DNA from: Isoetes taiwanensis
Taxonomy: Eukaryota > Streptophyta > Lycopodiopsida > Isoetales > Isoetaceae
Length of the DNA: 64,000 bases
Assembly (NCBI GenBank): GCA_021234155.1
Contig: JAJEKV010000126.1
Location: forward strand, 1,055,273 to 1,119,272
Direction of reading: 5' to 3'
Shown: in pieces, positions 34,473-45,246 of the stretch
Position numbering within the stretch: position 1 is the first letter of the stretch
Layout of the letters: every line of letters begins with the position of its first letter
Made by a program: the position numbers and the translations under genes
The notes under the pieces: model-generated
What the model saw: only the letters and a program-made list of their open reading frames with translations
Database searches by the model: none
What the model was told of the DNA's origin: nothing

Positions 34473-35855
34473 TTAACTTGGCTGCTCAGTTGTCCCAGCT
34501 AGTGCAGCCCGTGCACGTGCACGCTCAAGTGCCTTCATTTTATTGGCTTCCATTCGAGCTCTTTGTTCTGCAGACATTTCATTAGTTTGAGGACTTTTTA
34601 TGGGCTTAGCTTGACCATTAGATTCGAGTGCTGGATCTGGTTCCTATGTATTGCAGGAGAAGTAAGTCCCCATCAGCAATTGGGATCTCAATTCTTAGTT
34701 TCCAACAAGATTAACAGAATATAATCCACAATTGCATGTTGAAAAATACCAGATCTGTAGCTTTCCTGTAAAACTCCTCCTATAAATCATCTTGAACATC
34801 TGGTTCATTAGCATCTTCATCCTCAAGACAGACAAATGTACCTTCCTTTTCTTGACTTGGTTCATGATCCTCGTTAATGCCTGTTTTCTCTAGCCATTGT
34901 CATAAAAAATTTCCTAAATTCTTTACGCATATCTGGATAGTAGACAACCTGCATATCCTATTTGTTGACTGCTTATTGCTCCTTCCAGCTCGTCACCATT
35001 AGCTACTTTATCACGCAGATCTCGCATGCAAGTCTTCATATATATCATCAAAACACCATTATTGATTAATCAAGAAAATAAGCGCTAGACTATTATACAT
35101 GATTTTGACGTGAATGCAACTACTTTTTAGAACAAATGATGGCAAAATTATTTCAAGCCAGATAAAGTGATGCATATGTTCCTATAACAAAATGAATGAG
35201 ACTGGAAAACTTCAAAACTAGCTGTATTCGCCAGTATACTCATACTGCAAGCTGATGTTCTTTTACCAAATGATGCTAAGACACTTAATGCAACGTTGCA
35301 CTTCACAGATTTAAACTGTAGAAACCTGATGTATAAGAAAACCTAAGCTAAATGCATAAGAAACGCATACCCGAACCCTCTTGGTGCATCCCAATTTCTC
35401 CACTTTCTCAACAAATTGGTCAAAGGGAAAGTAGGGAAGTAGACGAGAATGCCAATGCATATATGCTTCTAACAGGCTCTTCAAGTTTTCAACCTGCAAC
35501 ATTCGTCCTCACTGTAAAACCACTTTTAAAACAACCGAATCCCAGCTTTTAAAAATTGCCTCAGGGATGTCGCAGCATACAAGTGTCCAACAGGCAAAAC
35601 AAGCAAGCATTATTTGGTCAATCCAAAGTTTAGGGTTTATCTTGGTATAATGAGGAACAAGAGCTGGAGAATAAAACTTTGCAACCTGATTAATCAAGCA
35701 GAGAGAGGATAGGAATTCAAAAATCATGCATGCAATAAGAAATTTCTAATTGTCAGGCCTACCTCGTGCCCACGACCCCGAATATTCACCATATCCGGCA
35801 ATTTTTCCAACACATATCCCAAGCCATCATCAGACAAAAGCAGATCTGGAGTTAG
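34473..35855 (-). CDS. TIPIN/Swi3/Csm3 replication fork protection protein, 5' end missing
   Basis: The Swi3-family partner of Timeless/Tof1 stabilises stalled replication forks and supports checkpoint signalling in the nucleus. Exons recognised on the minus strand: about 35855-35763 (DLLLSDDGLGYVLEKLP, GRGHE), 35493-35371 (VENLKSLLEAYMHWHSRLLP, FDQFVEKVEKLG, KRVR), 35033-34949 (RDLRDKVANGDELEG), 34889-34750 (acidic EDEDANEPDVQDD, EEFYRKATD) and 34643-34473 (AEQRARMEANKMKALERARA, stop TAA at 34475-34473). The donors are GTAGGC, GTATGC, GTTGTC and GTATTT, and phases agree across all junctions. The intron between the third and fourth exons would be only 59 bases. Oddities: an in-frame TAG at 34782-34780 in the acidic region and a TGA just before the first recognised exon (35858-35856). 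The N-terminal exon or exons were not found. The family assignment rests on the W-H-R-L-x-P-Y-x-x-F-D-x-F core and the Arg/Ala-rich C-terminus. Confidence 0.85.
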
Positions 35856-36552
35856 TCATACCTTTTGCACAGACCAATTTCGGGCTCTTAGGGCTCTGCT
35901 TTGCAAATTTTAAGGTCAACCGTGGACTATGAAAGAATCCGGTTCTGGTCCTGCTTCGCCATATACAAAGTTACTGAAGAAAAAGAGAGGAGGATGCTGC
36001 ATGATGAAAGAAGAGCGCATACACTAGAACAGGCCTCGTGTCGCACACAGTACTGGTCGTGGAGATTATACTCCCACAGGTATCCCGGCCAATATCTTTG
36101 TATTATTCACGACAAAATGGATCAAGCGAAAACAATGATTCCGAAATTGCAATAATATGTGAGTATGCAGGTGGCCACCTGTCAGTGCCTGAATCATCTG
36201 CTCCAAAATGGGTGTCCTCCTTGCGAGAGACCACGGCATAAGTCGTCGTTGTTGTATTAATTTGTAATGCAGCATCAGTTGCATAATAAATTGTTGTAAC
36301 TATATTGTTGACAAAATAAATAAATAAAATGGAAAATAAATAAAAATGTCTTTAGGAATCCATAATTAGATAAAGATGTGAACCACTATGATTACACTAT
36401 CTATATGTCTTTCAATTTGTATGTACTAGTAACAATTGCACGTCGGTGCCGGGCATAAATACAATTGTGTTGTAGACATCCATAAAGTCACAGGCATTTA
36501 AACAATGCTGAATTTGAAAGAATAAACAATCATTATGGTATTAAAATGCTCA
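35856..36552. other. 5' flank of TIPIN; N-terminal exon not located
   Basis: The first coding exon of the minus-strand TIPIN gene should lie here or further right. I could not identify the zinc-knuckle or acidic N-terminus seen in many plant members. No other gene is recognised. Confidence 0.35.
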
Positions 36553-37390
36553 TCAAGCAATCTCAGTTTCTAATTTCAAACATGGTTTGCAAAAAGGTCT
36601 TCTCTATTGGGTAAAAATAAATGAGAGCCTGAATTTGAATTTTCCATTGCCTAATTAGAATGCTCTATAAACTTAGAGGCCAATGATTCACCATAGAGAT
36701 CCATAGCATTTGCCACTTCTCATGCAAAAAAAAAAACACACTTTGAAGGCTTCCAAGGGTGGATTCATATGCAAAAACAAGCACATGAAAAGAGCATAAG
36801 ACGTGTTGTCAAAAATGAAGATATAGGTATGTGTCGGTCTTGCTTGCAGTCCATTATTCTTGGTCCACGAGGACCGATCCACTTGAAAAATGATATCAAT
36901 CACTTAAACGATTCTTGATGCTCAATTTCAAACATGGTGCACAAAAAAAAGGGTTCTCCATTGGGCAAAAATAAATGGGAGGCATAATTTGAGTTGCTTT
37001 TGTCTAATTAGAGGGTCATTTTGGAGCACATGCTAATTTGTGAACTTAGAATCAATAATTCACCATAGAGGTCCATGGCATGTGCCAATTATTACCCTAC
37101 AAAACATACATTGAAGGCTTTCAAGGATAGGAGGGCAATGCAAAAACAAGCACATGGAAAGAGCATAAGATGTGCTTTCAAGAAATGAAGATAGAGGTAT
37201 GTGTCGGTCTTGTAATGCGAGTCCATTCTTGGTCCACGAGGATCGATCCACTTGGAAAATGATAGTAGTCACTTGCCAAGCAATCTTGATCTCCAATTCA
37301 AACATAGTTCAAAAAAAAGTTCTTCATTGGGCAAAAAAAAAATGGAGGCATAATTTGAGTTTGCCTTTGTCTAATTAGTGGGTCATTAGA
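36553..37390. repeat. Tandem array, about 2.3 units of 350-370 bp
   Basis: Units begin near 36553, 36905 and 37277 with AAGCAATCT..., then CAATTTCAAACATGG-like sequence, GGGCAAAAATAAATGGGAGG, CACCATAGAGGTCCATGGCA, GCATAAGA.GTG and GGTCCACGAGGA.CGATCCACTTG. A more diverged fourth copy lies at 37880-38115. No open frame runs through the units. Confidence 0.85.
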
Positions 37391-38980
37391 GGAAAAATGA
37401 GATCACATTTTGTCCCATTAAGGGATGCTTAAAATGCCATGTCGACTTTTTAAGCTGTCCAATAAAGAAGAGCTCCGGTATATCTCATTCGATTATTATG
37501 TGGCGACTGTAATTAATGCGGTACACTAATACAATAGTATCATTTTTCATTACAACTTTTGATCCGAACTCAGATTCAAAAACTTTTTTTGTAGCAATGG
37601 GTTCGTCTTCACAAGATCTATCTAGTGATAACCCATTCATACATCTTTTATGATATAAATATATAAGAAATAAGCAAAAAATCATATTTCTTTAAGGTTA
37701 GCATATGACCATATTGAAATACATCATAATCATATATCATTGGAAAGATCTTTTCATTCCGCATCTAATGCAACAAAACCTTAATATTTTGACAAGTGGA
37801 TCAAAAGTTAAGGGGGGAAAACAACAACAATGGAGTTGTTGGTGCTGCATTAATTGCAGTTAATAGAGGGTAGCCATTCCATTGGAGGATTCTTATGGGG
37901 ATGAAATGAGATCTCAAATTTCACATGCTATTTTGTAGACTTAAAAGCCAATGTTTCACATATGTCCCATGTCTTGCCCTAAAAAAACATTTTTTGAGGG
38001 CTTCCAAGAATAGGATACCAATGCAAAAAATGTTATGTGAAAAAAAGAGCATAAGACATGCTCTCAAGAAATCAAAATAGGTTGCTCTGTGCCATAGACC
38101 ATTATTGGTCATCACAATTCAAAAAATAGAACTCTAACATGTTTATCGATTTCAAATCTTGGATTTTGAGTGTGGGCCCTTCAAAGTCTACACCTTGCAT
38201 AAAAATTATTGGCACAATGAGTTCGTATCATTTTGATACTAAAGTTGGAAGCTCAAATTGGAGCAGAAATACCTTTTTTGCATTCTACAAGAGTCATTAA
38301 GTCTTAGCACCCATTTATTTTTGCATTTATGCCTTCTAAAGATTATGTGGCACAAAGGATTGAAGTCTCAATGCCCTGCTCAAATTGCTTTGCAAAATTC
38401 AATAAAGACCGATTGGAACTACTTTATAAAACAAAGACTGTGGCACCAGCTAGTTTTTAGCAGTCACCAGTATATGCTAGGCATATGCCGGCATATACCT
38501 GGATATGCCCACATACCCACGTAAACGAGGGTTTGCCCCTCTAGGGGCAACCCAAAAAGAAGAAAAAAAGAGGGAAGAGAGTTGCTAGAAAATTGTTGTA
38601 ACCAGGTTATAATGCAAATGCATTATTTTGGACTAGCACGCGAAATCGCCGACCCGATGTTGCTAACTGTGTAATGGGAAATACCACTATAAGAGGTGCA
38701 ACCATTGGAGAGCAATATAACAAATAATGTATTTGTAAGAAAATTTAGTGTGTGTCAAATTGGTTCTAAGCTAAATTGGGTCAAATGAGGCTACTTCTTT
38801 TCCCATGTCGATTCATATTGCCGCTTCAAAGTAGAACACTAATTGCACAATTCAATTCAATTCCTATGAACAAACACGTCAACGTCTAAATTCAAGTTGC
38901 AACAAAACATTGATGTGTAGGGTATAAATGGTCACAATATGGTATTTGGGTCGCTATTTATGTCTATCTGTGAATGTCGT
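37391..38980. other. No gene recognised
   Basis: Contains the diverged copy of the tandem unit (37880-38115) and an inverted TTTTTGGGTTGCCCC hairpin (about 38527-38562, minus orientation). The 88-codon frame at 38258-38524 has no motif. Confidence 0.4.
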
Positions 38981-39039
38981 GTTGCCACGTGGCAACCTTC
39001 TCCTCCATTGCAGAATGGTATTTGGGTCTACCATTCTGC
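38981..39039. repeat. Two adjacent perfect inverted repeats, one with a G-box core
   Basis: GTTGCCACGTGGCAAC (38981-38996) is a perfect 16-bp palindrome centred on CACGTG. At 39010-39039 an 11-bp stem GCAGAATGGTA/TACCATTCTGC encloses an 8-base loop. A diverged copy of the second hairpin and its flanks lies at 39915-39990 (AATGGTA/TACCATT at 39940-39961). Confidence 0.8.
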
Positions 39040-39746
39040 GTTTCGAACTCAGTAGGTTAACAATGGGCAAGTCCAGTGGTTATTTCCTTTTTTTGTTTCT
39101 TTCGATAGGGCCATAGCTTGAATCCGGCTTTGTTATAGCTTGAATCCCGTAGGCGTAGCTTGCTTACAAAGAACGAGTTTTTGCACCAATAGACCCATCA
39201 ATCCGTCATGGTACCTGCATCATTTCATTAAGCAATCAAATCTTTCATTAGGCATCTTCCTTGGCTTCATCGCATTTTTTTCAGCCAGGTTAAACTCCTT
39301 CCTGCATTTTTTGCCTCAATCAGAAGCACACCAAAGCGATGTTTACTCTAAAATCCGGTCCCAAAATCATTATATTCTCTTGATTGCCCCAAAATCATTA
39401 TATTCTCTCGATTTGGTGGGGTACCTGCGCAACAAAATCAGGTGGAATGCCTATTTAACTTAAGCGACTTTGAAATTGAAGCTATGTCTATGGGCATGCG
39501 ACTACAATAAACACGAGAAATCCCAATTTTTTTGCGAAAATGCATCATAAAGAGAGAACTTTCACTGCCCTTCTTCTACTTTGCTGGTTCTTGCTAATCT
39601 TTGCTAGTTGTGAACACGAAGCACCATAGGAAGCAAAGAAAAACTAAAGCGCAAGCATTTCGCGACATACAAATCATGAGAACAAGCTTCCATAGCCAAA
39701 ATACTTTGGAAGCGGCGCCATGCATAACGCCCCGAGAAATAGCTCC

Positions 39747-39879
39747 CCAAATACCATATTGTGGCTTCAAGGCATATGGTCGCATTAGGCATGGCGGTGA
39801 CCCCTCGACTGCGCCGTCGCGGGACAGGTCCATCTTGGAATCAGTCCCATATGCCTTGAAGCCATACAACAGTATTTGG
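39747..39879. repeat. Foldback element with 33-bp arms
   Basis: CCAAATACCATATTGTGGCT, then TCAAGGCATATGG (39747-39779), is mirrored by 39847-39879. The arms differ at only a few positions and enclose about 67 bases. The size suits a small foldback or MITE, or a hairpin RNA precursor. The right arm is followed within 40 bases by the 39915-39990 hairpin repeat. Confidence 0.82.
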
Positions 39880-39989
39880 AAATAAACTTGGTTTAGGCTT
39901 ATTGTGGTGCTTCCCGTGGCAAATAATTCCATTCTTGAGAATGGTAGTTGAGTCTACCATTATTGCATCTCGGAGATTTCGGCCGAGTT

Positions 39990-41355
39990 AACACCATACT
40001 CACATTTTCTGCATTTTTACGCAATGCTTGGTTTACTTGCTTAGAATTAAGCTCTGTTTCTAATACTTTGTTTTATCCTCGGTTTGAAGGTCCCACGCCA
40101 ACAACAACCGTGATTCATCCCGAATACGCCATCGAAATCCATGAATCGACCCTTTTATATTTGAAACATTGCTTTCATATGAGGCAAAAGCGATTTGGCG
40201 GATTTGGTGGAAGCGACTTTCTGCTCTAGCGTAAACCGTTTTTATAGAAGTCGAAGAAGCAAAAGAAAGCTAGGTCATGCATGCATGCATTTACAAGATC
40301 GTTACCATATCTACAAATTTGCAAACCGCGGTTATGGGCATGCATGAATCTTGAATCCGGCCATATTTTCAAACACGGGCGATGCACGATGCAAGAATCT
40401 TTGCAAATACATGAGATTTAGGGAAAAAAACAAGCGTAAGGTGCCAAGAACGAGAACAAACAATTTGCACCTTGTCTAGGAAGGGAGGTTCGCTTGGCAC
40501 CATCATTCTGGGACCTCAAAAATGCTCACGGCCTCAAAAGGCTCTCAAAATGCTCTAAAAATGCTCTGGCCTTAAAATGCTCTGGCGGCAACAAAGAGAC
40601 ACAAATTTTGCTTCCCAAATAGGGAGGGTGCCCATGAAGCCCACTTAAGGAAACAAATGTTATTATGATCGATTAATTTTTTAACTCCTCCTTTTAGCAT
40701 ACCATAATGAAGATTGGGTCTTTAGCTTTCAATTGATCCCATACATTCGAGTTTTTGATAAATTTGGAGTTAAGCTATGAAGGTTTTAAGTCATAAGGCT
40801 AATTTAACCCTAATAGACCACATGTGCCCTTCAATAGACCATTAAGTGCCCTTCAATGGACCACTAAGTACCCTTTAATGGACTACTTGGGACCTTCAAT
40901 AGACCACATAGGACCTTTAATAGCCAACTGCTTACTTGCTATGTAACAATCATTATACATCAATCTTTTTGATTTATGTCTTGCACTATTCTAGAGGCTG
41001 GCATGGCCTTAATTGCCCACCATAAGCGCAAGGAGTTTCGACAAGGTCTAACAACAATCGAAAACCATCGAGGCAACACCTTGTTCGAAAAAAACCAAAA
41101 CATGACCACAACGTTTATGAATGTGAGAAATAATTTACAAAAGTATTGGCGAAGAGAAGATGTGACCCTTTTATTTCTCGGACAACAAATGAAAAACCTT
41201 TTATGTCTTTTAATGCATAAAAGCAAGGCATTTGCCCATTTTTTTGCTAACTCAATTCCTTGTCTAATTGATGGTATTCCGTGGGTCTCATCTTTGCTCA
41301 AAAATTGGTAAGAAAAGTTTCAAATTATTTAATATTTTGTTAGATTTGAAGGGCA
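39990..41355. other. No gene assigned; open frames on both strands at 40960-41311
   Basis: At 40960-41311 both strands are open for more than 110 codons (plus: GLTTIENHRGNTLFEKNQNM; minus: IPSIRQGIELAKKWANALLL). Either could be a real exon. The minus frame could belong to the unnamed coding region immediately to the right. Short repeated phrases such as CCCTTCAATAGACCA recur at 40828-40920. Confidence 0.3.
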
Positions 41356-42295
41356 TATCATTTCCCGATCTAGGCGATGAACAACGCAATAACAAATTTG
41401 ATTGCTTCCATTCTATCAAGTGCATCGCCCTCCAACATTTTTCGAGATCTTTGCCAAGAATTTCTTATGAAAGCTAATGTCAAGTTCTTTCAAATTCATT
41501 CTTGTCAAAACTTCGTCCAAAATGTAGATGTAGTTACTGTCTTTGGTAACTCTTGATTAAAATCCATTAGAACATACTTACATACTTCCTCCAAGATGTA
41601 GATGTAGTTACGTCTTTGGTAACTCTTGATTAAAATCCATTAGAACATACTTACATACTTCCTCGACATGTTCTTCCTTTGCATCGCCCACTTGTCGGAC
41701 CAAACAACGAGAGATGATACAGCGGCTCAGCAATTCTTGGGGCTCACATTCCCCAACAAAAAGATCTAGAAAGGGGAGCAAACCTTTTCAGTAAATCTCA
41801 TTATCTCTAAAATATCAAAGATTTCTCTCACAATTGCAGCCCAAGTTTGCCACAAGCATTCTCTAGCGGCCTCGCATTGCCACCCCGTTTTCAAGTCTCG
41901 GCTTGAAGGGCACGAATCATGCTTCCAACAATCATGTCAACGTGTTTGGTTATGTGTTTTTGTGAACATCCACAACCCTGGAGAAGTTCAATACCATATC
42001 CATCTAGTTCACTATTCACGCCAAATCTTACGTACAAAAGTTCGGGGCTATTGTCATCTAAGTACTCTCTTTTGTACCTTTAAGGGTTGCTAATGCAAAG
42101 GCATCTTTTTTTGTTGTTTAAGTTTACCAAATCCTTGTCCACCGATTCATCATAATTTTCCATGATCCATATCGTGCAAAATAAACCCCATATTTATTTT
42201 TGAACATCAAGCATCTCCATTTTACATTTATATTGAAGATCAAGGTATCCATTTCTCAATTGATGCAAGGAGGTGTTGAAACACCTCTTTAAATT
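41356..42295 (-). CDS. Unrecognised protein-coding region, frame-disrupted
   Basis: Minus-strand frames join into a convincing protein with single-base shifts and no scattered stops in the chosen frames. From the right: RCFNTSLHQLRNGYLDLQYK, YGVYFARYGSW, ENYDESVDKDLVNLNNKK (an A-run follows), REYLDDNSPELLYVRFG, LLQGCGCSQKHITKHVDMIV, CEAARECLWQTWAAIVREIF, LPFLDLFVGECEPQELLSRC, EEVCKYVLMDFNQELPKT and LKELDISFHKKFLAKISKN. The mix of Leu/Ile helices, conserved-looking Cys and acidic residues suggests a soluble helical protein. A 74-bp tandem duplication (41519-41664) lies inside the coding sequence and changes the frame. I recognise no family. It could be a host gene or a transposon-borne gene. 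Start and true ends are unknown. Confidence 0.55.
41519..41664. repeat. Tandem duplication, 2 x 74 bp, inside a coding region
   Basis: GATGTAGATGTAGTTAC..., then CTTTGGTAACTCTTGATTAA, AATCCATTAGAACATACTTA and CATACTTCCTC occurs twice nearly identically (units from 41519 and 41593; one copy has TGTC where the other lacks a base). Near identity means it is recent or an assembly artefact. Because 74 is not a multiple of 3 it breaks the minus-strand frame. Confidence 0.9.
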
Positions 42296-44260
42296 AATTA
42301 TCATGACATGAAGTACATAAAAAGTGCATCTACATAATATAAAATGCATCAAGCTCACGTAGAACATGTGCGGTTGGTGGTTTTGTGAGTTATGCGTTTG
42401 TGGTTTTGTGGAGTTGGTAGCTTTGGACTTAAAATTTTGCCTTGAGGATTCAACATAATGGTACTAGGCTGAGGACATTTTTATCTAGTAGGATTATTAG
42501 AAGAACATTGGTGGTATTACGAAAATCAAGACATTGTGAGCTTACGGTGGCGGAATGGAGAACCCAATCAAGCTTCGAGAGACTCCTCCTTCACAACCTA
42601 TGTAGTATTTAAAATGCTCCATTACAAGTGGGAATATCCTTACTTTGCCAAGAGTACATTGAAAAGTCTTTTGCTAAAGAAAATAAAAGGTAAAATGTGG
42701 TAAGCATTGCATTGGCGACATTTTCATTTGAGGCGATGGGAGCTTGATGCAACTGTTTGTGTTTTGTCTTATAATTAATATCCCGAGAAGTGTGAAGCCT
42801 TAGAAATTACGATGGGAAATGTATTCACCAATTGAACTGCAATTGTGTAACCCAGTTGTCTATCCACTTGGCTCCATTAACATGACATATGCCCGGTCTT
42901 TGTTTGACTTGTTTCTTTGTGTTTTCCTATCAAAAACATGAGCATCTCTACTTTGTGTACAAAGTTTGTTCAAAGTGCCATATCTTCATCCTCATTGCAT
43001 TAAGATGCATCCCCATCACAGTGGACACTAATATCGCTTGATCTCAAGGTTAGCAAAATTCCTTGAGCAAACTAGTTGGGCAAGCACCCTACAAAGATTT
43101 TCTTTTCTCTGGTGAATGTATGTCCTGCTTGGAGAAAGGGCATCCAAAAGTATGTAGGCATCCGAGATGAAAAGAATGATAACTTAAATGCCATGGCTCG
43201 GTTTTCTAATTTGCACTTTGCGAGATAACATGGGGACAACTAACAAGCTTGCACATCCAAGTTGCTCATCGGTCATAACAAATCGAATTATTTAGAGGTT
43301 TAATCGAGGCCGAGGATGTTGGATGAGCAATTGGACAAATGAGGCCCTCATAAATAATCACAATCGGCCTCGATGGTTTTGGTATTTGGTCCATTAGCTT
43401 ATATTTAGAGAACTCTTATCCGCCCTTAACAAGCGACAAATAAAATCCGCAGTACAATGCATGGGGTGAAGCGGTTCATATTTCAAATCATAGAACTAGA
43501 TCCCATTATTTGAAAGAGTATAAATATAAATGATGATTTTAGGCTCATCCATGATGCACTTTTTTCTTTCTATCGACAGGAACTTGATCTTTGTGAAGTG
43601 TCCCGCCTACCAAATGATCGGTGCTAAGATAGAAAATGGTGTAAGTGGGATAAACCTTGGCTCAAAGCTTTCATGACCCTTGAGAATTGAAAACACAAAG
43701 AAAAAGCCTAAATTATCCGTTTTCTCAAGTTCAAGCGGCTCAAATTGCTAAGAAAAAAGGGAAAGGAAGAAGGTCACGCGATCGGGTAATCGGTTTTGGA
43801 TGACTAAACTGACCACCCCTCGCCGTAAGCCGCCTCCTTTGATCGATCATGTCGACCGAGCTTCTCACAAGTGTCTGGGACGAGGAAAATCAATGGTCGA
43901 ATGAAGGTCCTTGATGGGCAAAAAAAGGAGGAAGTTCTTGGCGGATAACGGGTGTTAAAAGAGTCAAAGATGGTAATCCGACGGAGGAGGGTCACCCTCC
44001 CCTACCATATGGCCAGGTTCACGATATTTGGTCGCCATTCTGGAAGTACCGGTGACCGGCTCCGGCCGGCCAGCGGGGGACCCCCTACAGACATGCATCC
44101 CAAATACCGTGAACCCATACAATAAAGGATGCTCAACGAAATTGAGAGGCTACCAAATTGATTCCAAATTCTGAATAATGAAGAGTAGATGGAGTGATGT
44201 TTGATAGCTGAGCTGCAATATATGCCGGGGATACCATCAACCAGTCGAACGAAATACTCC
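42296..44260. other. No gene assigned
   Basis: Some coding-like texture is visible (for example plus-strand GIQKYVGIRDEKNDNLNAMA near 43140-43200) but no domain is recognised. More exons of the unnamed gene to the left, or transposon sequence, may be present. Confidence 0.3.
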
Positions 44261-44272
44261 CCAAAAAAGTAC

Positions 44273-44279
44273 AAAAAAA
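44273..44279 (-). terminator. RNA polymerase III terminator for tRNA-Leu
   Basis: A run of seven T on the transcribed sense (A7 on the plus strand) starts 17 bases beyond the tRNA 3' end, the standard pol III stop signal. Confidence 0.8.
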
Positions 44280-44296
44280 CATGAATTTTTATGAAT

Positions 44297-44379
44297 GTCA
44301 GAAGTGGGATTTGAACCCACGCTCTCTTTCGAGAACCAGAACTTGAGTCTGGCGCCTTAGACCACTCGGCCATCCTGAC
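44297..44379 (-). tRNA. tRNA-Leu (anticodon CAA)
   Basis: The 83-base gene folds as a class II tRNA. The acceptor stem is GTCAGGA paired with TTCTGAC, the anticodon stem CCAGA/TCTGG encloses CTCAAGT (anticodon CAA) and a long variable arm follows. Internal pol III promoter boxes are present: A box TGGCCGAGTGG and B box GGTTCAAATCC. There is no intron and no encoded CCA, as expected for a nuclear gene. The sequence and box spacing look intact and functional. A tRNA-Leu(CAA) reads UUG codons. It is not part of a cluster here. Confidence 0.97.
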
Positions 44380-45246
44380 TTGATGTAAGATTACTTTTAA
44401 ATAAATTTGAAATCCTTTCCATGGATTCCGATACGACCAAGTTGTCCCATTTCTTTCCTGGGCACTTACAGATTGTGCCTCTACAGTTTCAGATTCTGTA
44501 GACAGGTCCTTGTCAAAATTTCCCCTCCCACATGCCTCTCAGATTGATGCGAACGCATTAGTAGTTTGTCATCCTGTGTACATGGAAAATCTGCTCAAGT
44601 ACCCATCAAGCAGATCTGAATAGATTGGAAATCATCAGATAGCCGGCTGATGCACATGGAACTCAGTCTTTGATACTAGATAGATCTGCAACTTAAGAAC
44701 TGGAGTGAAACGGGTTGCCTAATGCCATATGGCAATGCACATATAAATTGGGATATTAATACAATCTAGTTCATAGAACTAGCATAAAAAGTTCTCAGCA
44801 ACTCAAAATTTTAGATGAGAATATTCTCTCTTTTCTTTGCGGTTACCTAAATGTAAGCTGTTGTTTTTATGTGGATAAACCCCTTAAGAACATGATAGCC
44901 TAGCCTTATAGAATGGGTATGCATGAACTAAGCCAAAATCAATGCTTTCAGATTGAAACTCAGTCGCCATCAAACAGAAAAAAAAGAACCATAGTATTCC
45001 ATTTTTATTTGAATGCCAAACCCCTTCAATGCTGACATATACAGGGGATAAAATCTTTACACTGGTATCCTATATGAAGAAAATTTATACATGTTTAACT
45101 GATGCAGCTCCATATCTTGGCTAACACTCGGAATTTGGAAAATTCAGATCCACCATCTTAACCAAATTCGCAGATGTACTTTTTTCCTTCACAAATGAAG
45201 CTGGTGCAGATTGCAATGCCAAACGACATTCTAAGCCCTTTGAACT
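44380..45246. other. Spacer between tRNA-Leu and mannanase
   Basis: No gene is recognised. The right end is the 3' flank of the minus-strand mannanase gene. Confidence 0.5.

Noticed and set aside
36553-37390. Regular repeats as a possible CRISPR array
   Set aside because: Units of about 350-370 bp in plant nuclear sequence, with no short repeats, spacers or cas genes.
44002-44373. 123-codon frame starting MAEWSKAPDSSSGSRKRAW
   Set aside because: It is the conceptual translation of the tRNA-Leu gene and its 3' flank, a well-known spurious ORF pattern, not a protein gene.
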